Positions 1 to 6,554 of a DNA stretch of 64,000 nucleotides are shown one piece after another. How positions within the stretch are numbered: position 1 is the stretch's first letter; every line of letters starts with the position of its first letter. The position numbers and the translations under genes were made by a program. Source of the stretch: Thalassobaculum_A sp040219615 (GTDB lineage: Bacteria > Pseudomonadota > Alphaproteobacteria > Thalassobaculales > Thalassobaculaceae); the NCBI RefSeq assembly GCF_040219615.1, contig NZ_JAVJSE010000002.1, positions 8,589 to 72,588 of the forward strand. Reading direction: 5' to 3'. The notes under the pieces are model-generated. The model was not told where the DNA came from. It saw only the letters and a program-made list of their open reading frames with translations, and did no database searches.

Positions 1-1
1 C

Positions 2-289
2 AAGCCGTTCTTCTCCGGCGCGCCGATCGCCGATACCGACCGCCCGGCGGCCGAGGAGGTCGTTGCCAACCGCATGGGCTTCGCCGAGGCCATGCTGTCC
101 GACGGCCGGCGGCATCTGGTCGGCGACCGCGTCAGCGTTGCCGATCTGTACCTGTTCACCGTCGCCAACTGGTGCAACTTCGTCGGCATCGACCTGGGTC
201 GCTGGCCGAACGTGCAGGCCCTGGTCGGCCGCATCGGCGCCCTGCCCGCCACCCGCGACGCGATGGCCGCCGAAGGCCTGACCGGCTGA
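2..289 (+). CDS. Glutathione S-transferase, C-terminal part (5' end outside window)
   Basis: The window opens inside this gene, so only about 95 C-terminal residues are seen. They read as the all-helical C-terminal domain of a cytosolic glutathione S-transferase. The segment SVADLYLFTVANW carries the S-x-x-D N-capping box that GSTs need for folding, and the last helix follows. The N-terminal thioredoxin-like half, which binds glutathione, lies upstream of the window, so substrate class cannot be judged. The next gene starts 59 bases later on the same strand. Confidence 0.85.
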   Translation, partial: KPFFSGAPIADTDRPAAEEVVANRMGFAEAMLSDGRRHLVGDRVSVADLYLFTVANWCNFVGIDLGRWPNVQALVGRIGALPATRDAMAAEGLTG

Positions 290-348
290 CGTCCGCGGCG
301 GCCCGGGGACCCGTCCCGGGCCGCCGCCCTTCCGACACAGGAGTTTCC

Positions 349-735
349 ATGGACCCGCGCTACGCCGCCGTCGTCGACGCCCTGTCGGACTATTTCGACG
401 GCCTCTACCTCAGCGACACCGATATCCTGTCCCGGGTCTTCCATCCGGATGCCCGCTACGTCTGCGCCACCGAGCCGACCCTGGTGAACTTCGGCATGGA
501 CGAGTACCTGCCGATCGTCGCCCGGCGGCCGTCGCCCGCCAGCCGCGGCGAGGAACGCCGCGACCGGATCGCCGGAATCGAGTTCGCCGGTCCGGCCACC
601 GCCTTCGCCCGTGTGCACTGTGCGATCGGGCCGAAACACTTCACCGACTTCCTGACCCTGATCGAGACCGACGGCCGCTGGCGGATCATCGCCAAGGTCT
701 TCCACTTCGATCTCGTCGATACTGCAGCGGCTTGA
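349..735 (+). CDS. NTF2-like / SnoaL-type family protein (putative lumazine-binding)
   Basis: This 128-residue protein has the length and layout of a single-domain NTF2-like cone fold. An N-terminal helix pair (YAAVVDALSDYFDGLYLSD) is followed by FHPDARY and then strand-rich segments ending in DGRWRIIAKVFHFD. The W-R-I-I-x-K-V-F-H ending is characteristic of the lumazine-binding-like subgroup. The family includes small enzymes and binding proteins, and nothing here fixes a substrate. The ATG at 349 follows a GGAG-type ribosome site (acacaggag). It sits between a GST and a nitronate monooxygenase and may be cotranscribed with them. Confidence 0.75.
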   Translation: MDPRYAAVVDALSDYFDGLYLSDTDILSRVFHPDARYVCATEPTLVNFGMDEYLPIVARRPSPASRGEERRDRIAGIEFAGPATAFARVHCAIGPKHFTDFLTLIETDGRWRIIAKVFHFDLVDTAAA

Positions 736-760
736 TACCGCCCGAACGGAGAACACCGCC

Positions 761-1717
761 ATGTCGCTTCCGACCCGCCTGACCGAGCTGCTCGGCATCG
801 AGCATCCGATCCTGCTGGCGCCCATGGGTTCCGCTTCCGGCGGCGCCCTGGCCGCCGCCGTGACCGCCGCCGGTGGCTTCGGCTTCATTGGCTCGGGCTA
901 CGCCAACAGCGCCACGATCCGCGACGAGATGGCGGCCGCGGGCAATGCCCGGGTCGGGGTCGGGCTGGTGACCTGGTCGCTGGGCGAGCGGCCGGAGGCG
1001 CTGGATGCCGCCCTCGAGCACGCGCCGCCGGCGGTGATGCTGTCGTTCGGCGACCCGGCGCCCTTTGCCCGGCGTGTAAAGGCCGCCGGCAGCCTGCTGT
1101 TCTGCCAGGTGCAGAGCCTGGAGATGGCGCGGCAGGCCGCCGATGCCGGCGCCGACGTGATCATCGCCCAGGGCCGTGACGCCGGCGGCCATTCCGGCGG
1201 CCTGCGGGGCACCTTCGGGCTGGTGCCGGCGGTGGTCGACGCGGTGGCGCCGATCCCGGTGGTGGCGGCCGGCGCGATCGCCGACGGCCGCGGGCTCGCC
1301 GCCGCCCTGATGCTGGGCGCCGAGGGCGTGCTGATGGGCACGCGGTTCGCGGCCTCGCGGGAGTCGCTATGGTCCGACGCCCTCAAGCAGGGCGCCGTGG
1401 CGGCCGCCGGCGACGACACCCTGCAGACCCGGGTGTTCGATATCGTGCGCGGCGTCGCCTGGCCCCCGCACTTCCCGGGCCGCGCCGTCCGCAACGCCTT
1501 CGCCGAGCGCTGGCACGGCCGCGAGGACGAGCTGCTCGACCGCCGGGCCGAGGCCGAGGCCGGCTACGATGCGGCAGCGGCCGACGACCTGACGACCCGC
1601 GTGCTGTGGGCCGGCGAGGGTATCGACCTGGTTGCCGACCTGCCTTCGGCCCGCGACATCGTCGAGCGCACGGTCGCCGAGGCCGAGCGGGCGCTGGGCC
1701 GACGCCGGCCCGGATGA
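761..1717 (+). CDS. Nitronate monooxygenase family protein (FMN-dependent)
   Basis: The 318-residue protein is a TIM-barrel flavoprotein of the nitronate monooxygenase (2-nitropropane dioxygenase) family, which oxidises alkyl nitronates using FMN and oxygen. The N-terminus IEHPILLAPMG, the loop GRDAGGHSGG (about residue 140) and the phosphate-binding strands VVAAGAIADGRGLAAAL and GAEGVLMGTRF match the family's FMN site. Length is normal. The ATG at 761 follows GGAGAAC. A second, more divergent family member lies at 5263. Substrate may be propionate-3-nitronate or another nitronate, but some family members have other roles. Confidence 0.85.
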   Translation: MSLPTRLTELLGIEHPILLAPMGSASGGALAAAVTAAGGFGFIGSGYANSATIRDEMAAAGNARVGVGLVTWSLGERPEALDAALEHAPPAVMLSFGDPAPFARRVKAAGSLLFCQVQSLEMARQAADAGADVIIAQGRDAGGHSGGLRGTFGLVPAVVDAVAPIPVVAAGAIADGRGLAAALMLGAEGVLMGTRFAASRESLWSDALKQGAVAAAGDDTLQTRVFDIVRGVAWPPHFPGRAVRNAFAERWHGREDELLDRRAEAEAGYDAAAADDLTTRVLWAGEGIDLVADLPSARDIVERTVAEAERALGRRRPG

Positions 1718-1790
1718 CGCTTTATCCGGGTGAAGATTTGCCGTTCGTCCCCTATTCTAGGACGACCTGCAATCCTCGAGAGCTCCTGCC

Positions 1791-2756
1791 ATGGACGTCC
1801 TCGACGACATCCTCGACACCCTGAACCTGCGCGGGGCGTTCTACTACCGGACCGACTTCTCGCCGCCCTGGGCGGTCACGGTGCCGGAGCTGCGGCAGGC
1901 CGCCCGCTTCCACCTGGTGGTCCAGGGCCGCTGCCACGTCGCGTTTCCGTCGGGGGCCGCGGTCGACCTCGGCCCCGGCGACCTGGTGCTGATCCCGCGC
2001 GGCCGCAGCCACGTCATCGCCGACCGTGCCGGCCGCGAGGCGCCGCCGCTGGAGACCGTGCTGTCGGCGGTCGGCTATGACGGCCAGGGCGTACTGGCGG
2101 TCGGCGACGGCGACCCGGCCGCCAGCACCCAGCTGGTATGCGGCCACTTCACCTTCCGGACCGGCGCCGACCACCCGATCCTGCGGGCCCTGCCGGAGTT
2201 CCTGGTGACCTCCAACGCCGCCCGCGCCCGCGAGCCCTGGCTGGACGACGTGCTGCGCCTGGTGGTGCGGCGGGTGTTCGCCGACGGCGCCGGCTCGGCG
2301 GCGGCGGTGACCCGATTGTCGGAGGTGGTATTCATCGAGCTGCTGCGCGCCGGCATTGGCGTCGAAGGCGAGCTTCGCACGGTCCTGGAGGCGTTCCGCG
2401 ACCGCCAGGTCGGGCGTGCCCTGCAGCTCATGCACGCCGAGCCGGCACGGCCCTGGACGGTCGAGTCCCTGGCCGCCGCCGTCGGGATGTCGCGCAGCCG
2501 CTTCGCCGAGCGCTTCAGCGAGCTGATGGAGCTGGCGCCGATGGCCTATCTCGCCGACTGGCGCTTGCAGAAGGCGCTGTCGATGCTCGACGACCCGCGG
2601 GTCAGTGTCCAGCAGGTCGCCGGCCAGATCGGCTACCGGTCGCCTGCCGCCTTCACTCGCGCATTCGCCGCGCGGTTCGGCCTGGCGCCGACGGAATACC
2701 GACGAATCTCAATAAACGATGCAGATCGTCCCAGACGCAATGCCGGACATCCATAG
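1791..2756 (+). CDS. AraC-family transcriptional regulator with N-terminal cupin
   Basis: The 321-residue regulator has an N-terminal cupin-type sensor (residues about 15-190; HLVVQGRCHVAFP and LGPGDLVLIPRGRSHVI are the cupin strands). The C-terminal AraC DNA-binding domain has two helix-turn-helix units: WTVESLAAAVGMSRSRFAERF, then VAGQIGYRSPAAFTRAFAARFG. It belongs to the cupin_6/AraC group that often controls small oxidoreductase or detoxification genes. It lies 78 bases upstream of an AhpD-like gene on the same strand and may regulate it, which is inference. No operator is obvious. Confidence 0.88.
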   Translation: MDVLDDILDTLNLRGAFYYRTDFSPPWAVTVPELRQAARFHLVVQGRCHVAFPSGAAVDLGPGDLVLIPRGRSHVIADRAGREAPPLETVLSAVGYDGQGVLAVGDGDPAASTQLVCGHFTFRTGADHPILRALPEFLVTSNAARAREPWLDDVLRLVVRRVFADGAGSAAAVTRLSEVVFIELLRAGIGVEGELRTVLEAFRDRQVGRALQLMHAEPARPWTVESLAAAVGMSRSRFAERFSELMELAPMAYLADWRLQKALSMLDDPRVSVQQVAGQIGYRSPAAFTRAFAARFGLAPTEYRRISINDADRPRRNAGHP

Positions 2757-2834
2757 ATAATTCCCATGAGTTGACCACTCGTACGACCGGGTCCATTTCG
2801 CCTCCTGTCACGCACCCCATGCACAGGAGGCTAT

Positions 2835-3386
2835 ATGCAACGCATCCCACGCATCGACGAGGCGAACGCCTCGGCCAAGACCGCCGGGCTGCTCGCCACG
2901 GTGAGGAAGCAGATGGGCGGGGTTCCGAACATCATCGGAACCATGGCCCAGTCGTCGGCCGCCCTGACCGGCTTTATCGGCCTGTCGGGCGCGCTGGCCG
3001 GCGGGACGTTCGGCCACGCCGAGCGCGAGCAGATCGCGCTCGCCGTGGCCGGCGCGAACCGCTGCGACTACTGCGCCTCGGCGCACAGCATGCTCGGCGG
3101 CAACGCCGGGCTGGCGGCCGAGGAGATCGACCGCAATCTGCAGGGCCGCTCGGCAGACCCGCGGATGCAGGCCGCGCTGCGGTTCGCATCCCGGATCGTC
3201 ACGACCCGAGGCCAGGTTACCGACGACGACCTGGCGGCGGTCCGCGCCGCCGGGTTCGAGGACGGCCAGGTGGTCGAGATCCTGGCCAACACCGTCCTCA
3301 ACATCTTCACCAACTATCTCAACCACGCCGCCGCGACCGAGATCGATTTCCCGGTCGTGCTCACCGGCACCGCGACCGCCGCCTGA
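2835..3386 (+). CDS. Carboxymuconolactone decarboxylase / AhpD-like protein
   Basis: The 183-residue all-helical protein carries the peroxidase-related CxxC-x3-H site of the AhpD-like group: CDYCASAHS at about residue 76. Such proteins reduce peroxides or relay electrons by thiol chemistry. The ATG at 2835 has a strong aggagg ribosome site seven bases upstream, which fixes the start. It follows the AraC regulator and precedes a secreted YHS-domain protein by 35 bases, so the last two are probably cotranscribed. Physiological reductant and substrate are unknown. Confidence 0.85.
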   Translation: MQRIPRIDEANASAKTAGLLATVRKQMGGVPNIIGTMAQSSAALTGFIGLSGALAGGTFGHAEREQIALAVAGANRCDYCASAHSMLGGNAGLAAEEIDRNLQGRSADPRMQAALRFASRIVTTRGQVTDDDLAAVRAAGFEDGQVVEILANTVLNIFTNYLNHAAATEIDFPVVLTGTATAA

Positions 3387-3421
3387 GCGCGGCCCGCAAC
3401 CGATCCCCGAAAGGAAAACCC

Positions 3422-3904
3422 ATGTTCCGGACACTCGCCCTCGCCACCGCCCTGCTGGCCGGCGTCGCCTTCGCCACCCCGGCCCTGGCCGTCGACGAGA
3501 TCAACGTCGGCCCCGGCCTGACCTATGCCGGCGCCCCGCTGGGGTTGCGCGGCGTCGACCCGGTCGCGTTCGTCGAGCGCGGCGCCCAGGTCGTCGGCAC
3601 CGCCAGCCACTCGGCGGTGCATGACGGCGTCGCCTACTACTTCAGCTCGGAGGCCAACAAGATCGCGTTCGAGAAGAGCCCGGCGCACTACACGCCGCAG
3701 AACGGCGGCTTCTGCACCTACGGCGTGGCGGTCGGCAAGAAGTTCGACGGCGACCCGCGCTTCGCCGAGGTGGTCGACGGCAAGCTCTACGTCTTCCTGA
3801 ACGAGGCGATCTTCCACGAGTTCCAGAAGGACCGGGCCGGCACGATCGCCAAGGCCGAGGCCAACTGGTCGAAGATCCGGCACACCGCCGCCACCGCCCT
3901 CTGA
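3422..3904 (+). CDS. Secreted YHS-domain protein (first copy)
   Basis: The 160-residue protein begins with a Sec signal peptide (MFRTLALATALLAGVAFA then TPALA) and continues as a YHS domain: LRGVDPVAFVERG, YYFSSEANKIAFEKSPAHYTP, then a cysteine in the CTYGVAVGK motif and DGKLYVFLNE. YHS domains are small, often metal-associated modules. The ATG at 3422 follows gaaaggaaaacc. It lies directly behind the AhpD-like gene, so a periplasmic partner role in metal or redox handling is possible but unproven. A second paralogue sits at 4588. Confidence 0.85.
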   Translation: MFRTLALATALLAGVAFATPALAVDEINVGPGLTYAGAPLGLRGVDPVAFVERGAQVVGTASHSAVHDGVAYYFSSEANKIAFEKSPAHYTPQNGGFCTYGVAVGKKFDGDPRFAEVVDGKLYVFLNEAIFHEFQKDRAGTIAKAEANWSKIRHTAATAL

Positions 3905-3920
3905 GGCGGGCGAAAAATCG

Positions 3921-3951
3921 GCCGGCAGACGCGGGTTACGCGTCTGCCGGC
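3921..3951. terminator. Perfect 13-bp hairpin after the YHS gene
   Basis: A perfect 13-base stem (3921-3933 with 3939-3951) closes a five-base loop 16 bases after the YHS stop codon. There is no T-run on the plus-strand side, but an A5 tract lies just upstream (3913-3917), which would be a U-run for minus-strand transcripts. It may end or stabilise the AhpD-YHS mRNA; it is not a canonical intrinsic terminator for that strand. Confidence 0.5.
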
Positions 3952-4017
3952 ACGCTCGCCGGCGCTCGTCCGAGCCGGGTCGCCGTCGATAAAATATTGA
4001 AAAGTCGCATTTTCCCC

Positions 4018-4046
4018 TTGCAAGTCCGGCCCGGACGACCGATATC
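4018..4046 (+). promoter_or_regulatory. Possible promoter with palindrome upstream of the cold-shock gene
   Basis: TTGCAA at 4018 and GATATC at 4041 are 17 bases apart, a plausible but weak sigma-70-type pair. The spacer holds a short palindrome, gtccggcccggac (4024-4036). If used, it would give the cold-shock gene a leader of about 120 bases, in line with the long untranslated leaders of cspA-type mRNAs. This is pattern reading only. Confidence 0.25.
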
Positions 4047-4170
4047 CCGGGAGCTATCGATCAAGATCAGAAGCTACTGACCGTCTCTCGAGGCTGCCGG
4101 TCTTTCTGTTTCGACCGACAAGCCGGGACCGCGGCACTCCGCGCGCGGCGTTCCAATAGGAGACACGGAC

Positions 4171-4377
4171 ATGGCCGTTGGCACCGTGAAGTTTTTCAAC
4201 ACCACCAAGGGTTTCGGCTTCATCCAGCCGGAGGATGGCAGCAAGGACGTGTTCCTGCACATCTCCGCCGTCGAGCGCGCCGGCCTGATGAGCCCGGCCG
4301 AAGGCCAGAAGGTCGAGTACCGCGTCGAGGCCGGCCGTGACGGCCGCAGCTCGGCCGAGGGTATCGCCTACCTCTGA
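4171..4377 (+). CDS. Cold-shock protein (CspA family)
   Basis: The 68-residue protein is a single cold-shock domain, a five-strand OB fold that binds single-stranded nucleic acid and acts as an RNA chaperone. Both RNA-binding motifs are intact: RNP1 as KGFGFIQP and RNP2 as VFLHISAV. Length is normal for the family. The ATG at 4171 follows taggaga. It stands alone, with 266 untranslated bases upstream and a strong intrinsic terminator 40 bases downstream, so it is a monocistronic unit. Whether it is cold-induced cannot be told from sequence. Confidence 0.95.
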   Translation: MAVGTVKFFNTTKGFGFIQPEDGSKDVFLHISAVERAGLMSPAEGQKVEYRVEAGRDGRSSAEGIAYL

Positions 4378-4416
4378 CCGACCGCATACGACCGGCGCCC
4401 GGCGCCGGACGGCACG

Positions 4417-4447
4417 AGCCCCGCGGGTCCGCCCGCGGGGCTTTTTG
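4417..4447 (+). terminator. Intrinsic terminator of the cold-shock gene
   Basis: An uninterrupted 11-base-pair stem (4417-4427 with 4432-4442) with a four-base loop is followed by a T-run (4442-4446). It lies 40 bases after the cold-shock stop codon and is the clearest rho-independent terminator in the window. Confidence 0.92.
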
Positions 4448-4587
4448 CTGTCCGCATTCCGCCCCCGGGCCCGTGTCACGCCGTTGTGTGATGTGCTGAT
4501 TTGAACGCGATGCGGCTCCGACCCCAAATCTCGCCACGACGGGAAGGCAATCGCCCCCGCGCATTCTGACGAGCTGGAGGTCTCCCA

Positions 4588-5142
4588 ATGTTCCGCAGAC
4601 TCATCATGGCCTCGGCGCTGTCGCTGATGGCGATCTCGGCCGCCCCGATCACCGCCAGTGCCGGCCAGCAATATGTCGACGAATCCGGCTTCGCGGTCAG
4701 CGGCTACGACCCGGTCGCGTTCTTCGAGATGCAGCAGGCGCCGGTCGGCACCAGGCAGCCGCACGCGGTCCCCGGCCGGGCCGACATCACCGCCGAGTAC
4801 AACGGCGCCAAATGGGCGTTCGCCACCGAGGCCAACCGCAAGGCGTTCCTGGCCGATCCGGCGAAATACGCACCGGCCTACGACGGTCACTGCGCCTACG
4901 GCATCGCCCAGGGCGGCAAGGTCCCCGGTAACCCCAACCTGTGGCGCATCGTCGACGGCAGGCTCTACCTGAACATCACCCCGACGGTCGTCGGCTTCTG
5001 GGAAAGCGACATTCCCGGCAACCTCGACAAGTCGAAGGTCAACTGGGGCAAGCTCGAGGCCGCCGAGGCCTCCGGCAAGAACTGGACGGCGATCGACGAC
5101 AACAAGGGCACCTACAGCGGCCCGGCCCCGATCAAGAACTGA
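4588..5142 (+). CDS. Secreted YHS-domain family protein (second copy)
   Basis: The 184-residue protein has a Sec signal peptide (MFRRLIMASALSLMAISAAP, cleavage after the ASA near residue 27) and a YHS domain: FAVSGYDPVAFFE, WAFATEANRKAFLADPAKYAP and GHCAYGIAQGGK with the conserved cysteine. It resembles the protein at 3422 in layout but has a longer C-terminal tail. The ATG follows ctggaggtctccca, a good ribosome site. The cold-shock gene with its terminator separates the two paralogues, so they are not one operon. Function is unknown; a periplasmic metal-binding role is a family-level guess. Confidence 0.85.
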   Translation: MFRRLIMASALSLMAISAAPITASAGQQYVDESGFAVSGYDPVAFFEMQQAPVGTRQPHAVPGRADITAEYNGAKWAFATEANRKAFLADPAKYAPAYDGHCAYGIAQGGKVPGNPNLWRIVDGRLYLNITPTVVGFWESDIPGNLDKSKVNWGKLEAAEASGKNWTAIDDNKGTYSGPAPIKN

Positions 5143-5262
5143 CCCACCCGAACCACGGAATGAAATGGCGTTTCCCGTCTGGTCGCCCGGGCTGTTAAGC
5201 TCGGCCCGGCCCGGCCGTGACACCGGTCGGGCCGTCGGAGTCGACCAGGCGAGGAAACCCGC

Positions 5263-6267
5263 ATGAGCCTTCCGCCCATCCTTCGGGACCTGCGGCTGCC
5301 GGTGATCGGCTCACCGCTGTTCATTGTCTCGAATCCCGACCTCGTGCTGGCCCAGTGCAAGGCCGGCATCGTCGGTTCCTTCCCGGCCCTGAACGCCCGC
5401 GAGGCGGACGGCGAGCCGATCGAGCTGGAGCGCTGGCTGAAGCGCATCACCGAGGAACTGGACCGCCACAACCAGGCCAATCCCGACCGCCCGGCGGCGC
5501 CCTACGCGGTCAACCAGATCGTGCACCGCACCAACCTCCGGCTGGAGCGCGACATCGAGATCTGCGCGCGCTGGAAGGTGCCGATCTGGATCACCTCGCT
5601 CGGCGCCCGGGTCGAGGTCAACGAGGCGGCGCATTCCTGTGGCGGCATCACCCTGCACGACGTCATCAACGACCGCTTCGCCCGCAAGGCGATCGAAAAG
5701 GGTGCCGACGGCCTGATCGCGGTGGCGGCCGGCGCCGGCGGCCATGCCGGTTCGCTGTCGCCGTTCGCGCTGATCCAGGAGATCCGCAGCTGGTTCGACG
5801 GCCCGCTGGCGCTGTCCGGCGCCATCGCCTGCGGCGATTCCATCCTGGCCGCCCAGGCCGCCGGCGCCGATCTCGCCTATATCGGCTCGGCCTTCATCGC
5901 CACCGAGGAGGCCAACGCGGTCGAGGGCTACAAGCGGATGATCGTCGACTGCGGTGCCGACGACATCGTCTACACGAACCTGTTCACCGGCGTGCTCGGC
6001 AACTACCTCAAGCCGTCGGTCGCCGCCCAGGGCATGGACCCGGACAACCTGCCGACCAGCGACGCCTCGGCGATGAGCTTCGCCAGCGGGTCATCGAAGC
6101 CGAAGAGCTGGAAGGAGATCTGGGGCTCCGGCCAGGGCGTCGGCGCGATCAAGGAGGTGGTACCGGCCGCCGCCCTGATCGACCGCCTGGACCGCGAGTA
6201 CTGGGCCGCCCGGAAGCGGTTGTCGGAGACTTTGGCGCGCCAGGCGCGGGTCGCCGAGCCCGCCTGA
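5263..6267 (+). CDS. Nitronate monooxygenase family protein (second, divergent copy)
   Basis: The 334-residue TIM-barrel flavoprotein starts with RLPVIGSPLFIVSNPDLVLAQ and carries the FMN-binding blocks GADGLIAVAAGAGGHAG and GADLAYIGSAFIATEE. It belongs to a nitronate monooxygenase subgroup distinct from the protein at 761; the two differ in the loop before the GGH motif and in the C-terminal helices. The ATG follows gcgaggaaacccgc. No neighbour suggests a pathway. Some members of this subgroup are enoyl-reductase-like or have unknown substrates, so the substrate is left open. Confidence 0.82.
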   Translation: MSLPPILRDLRLPVIGSPLFIVSNPDLVLAQCKAGIVGSFPALNAREADGEPIELERWLKRITEELDRHNQANPDRPAAPYAVNQIVHRTNLRLERDIEICARWKVPIWITSLGARVEVNEAAHSCGGITLHDVINDRFARKAIEKGADGLIAVAAGAGGHAGSLSPFALIQEIRSWFDGPLALSGAIACGDSILAAQAAGADLAYIGSAFIATEEANAVEGYKRMIVDCGADDIVYTNLFTGVLGNYLKPSVAAQGMDPDNLPTSDASAMSFASGSSKPKSWKEIWGSGQGVGAIKEVVPAAALIDRLDREYWAARKRLSETLARQARVAEPA

Positions 6268-6394
6268 CCGGCCGTCCCCCTCGAGGCGCCCGCGTCGACA
6301 CGGTGCGGCGGCCGGTTCGGCGATCGTCGGAACCCGTCCGGCGGTTCACCGGTTCGTGCTGTGAGCCGAAAGACCGCCGAAAGGGGGAGCCGCC

Positions 6395-6553
6395 ATGGCC
6401 AGCCGTACCACCGCCAGAAGCAAGTCCTCGACCGCATCGTCCCGGCAGTCGTCGAAGAGCATGATCAGGCCCAAGCGTCCGCCCGACATCGACGAGGACG
6501 AGCGGCCGACCGGCGGCAGGTCTTCGAGCGGCGGCCGTCGCAAGGCGGGCTGA
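6395..6553 (+). CDS. Small basic Ser/Arg/Lys-rich protein upstream of ligD
   Basis: A 52-codon frame starts at ATG 6395 behind a strong aaagggggag site and ends with TGA at 6551-6553, one base before the ligD start codon. The first 30 residues are almost only S, T, A, R, K and Q; the rest is KRPPDIDEDERPTGG and a basic, glycine-rich tail. It has no recognisable domain and is probably disordered. The good ribosome site and tight coupling to ligD argue that it is translated. A role in DNA binding or in coupling ligD translation is speculation. Confidence 0.6.
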   Translation: MASRTTARSKSSTASSRQSSKSMIRPKRPPDIDEDERPTGGRSSSGGRRKAG

Positions 6554-6554
6554 G

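Noticed and set aside
2138..3904. A 588-codon plus-strand frame running through the AraC, AhpD and YHS genes
   Set aside because: Only its last 160 codons, from the ATG at 3422, make a real protein with a signal peptide; the rest is the wrong frame of the two upstream genes.
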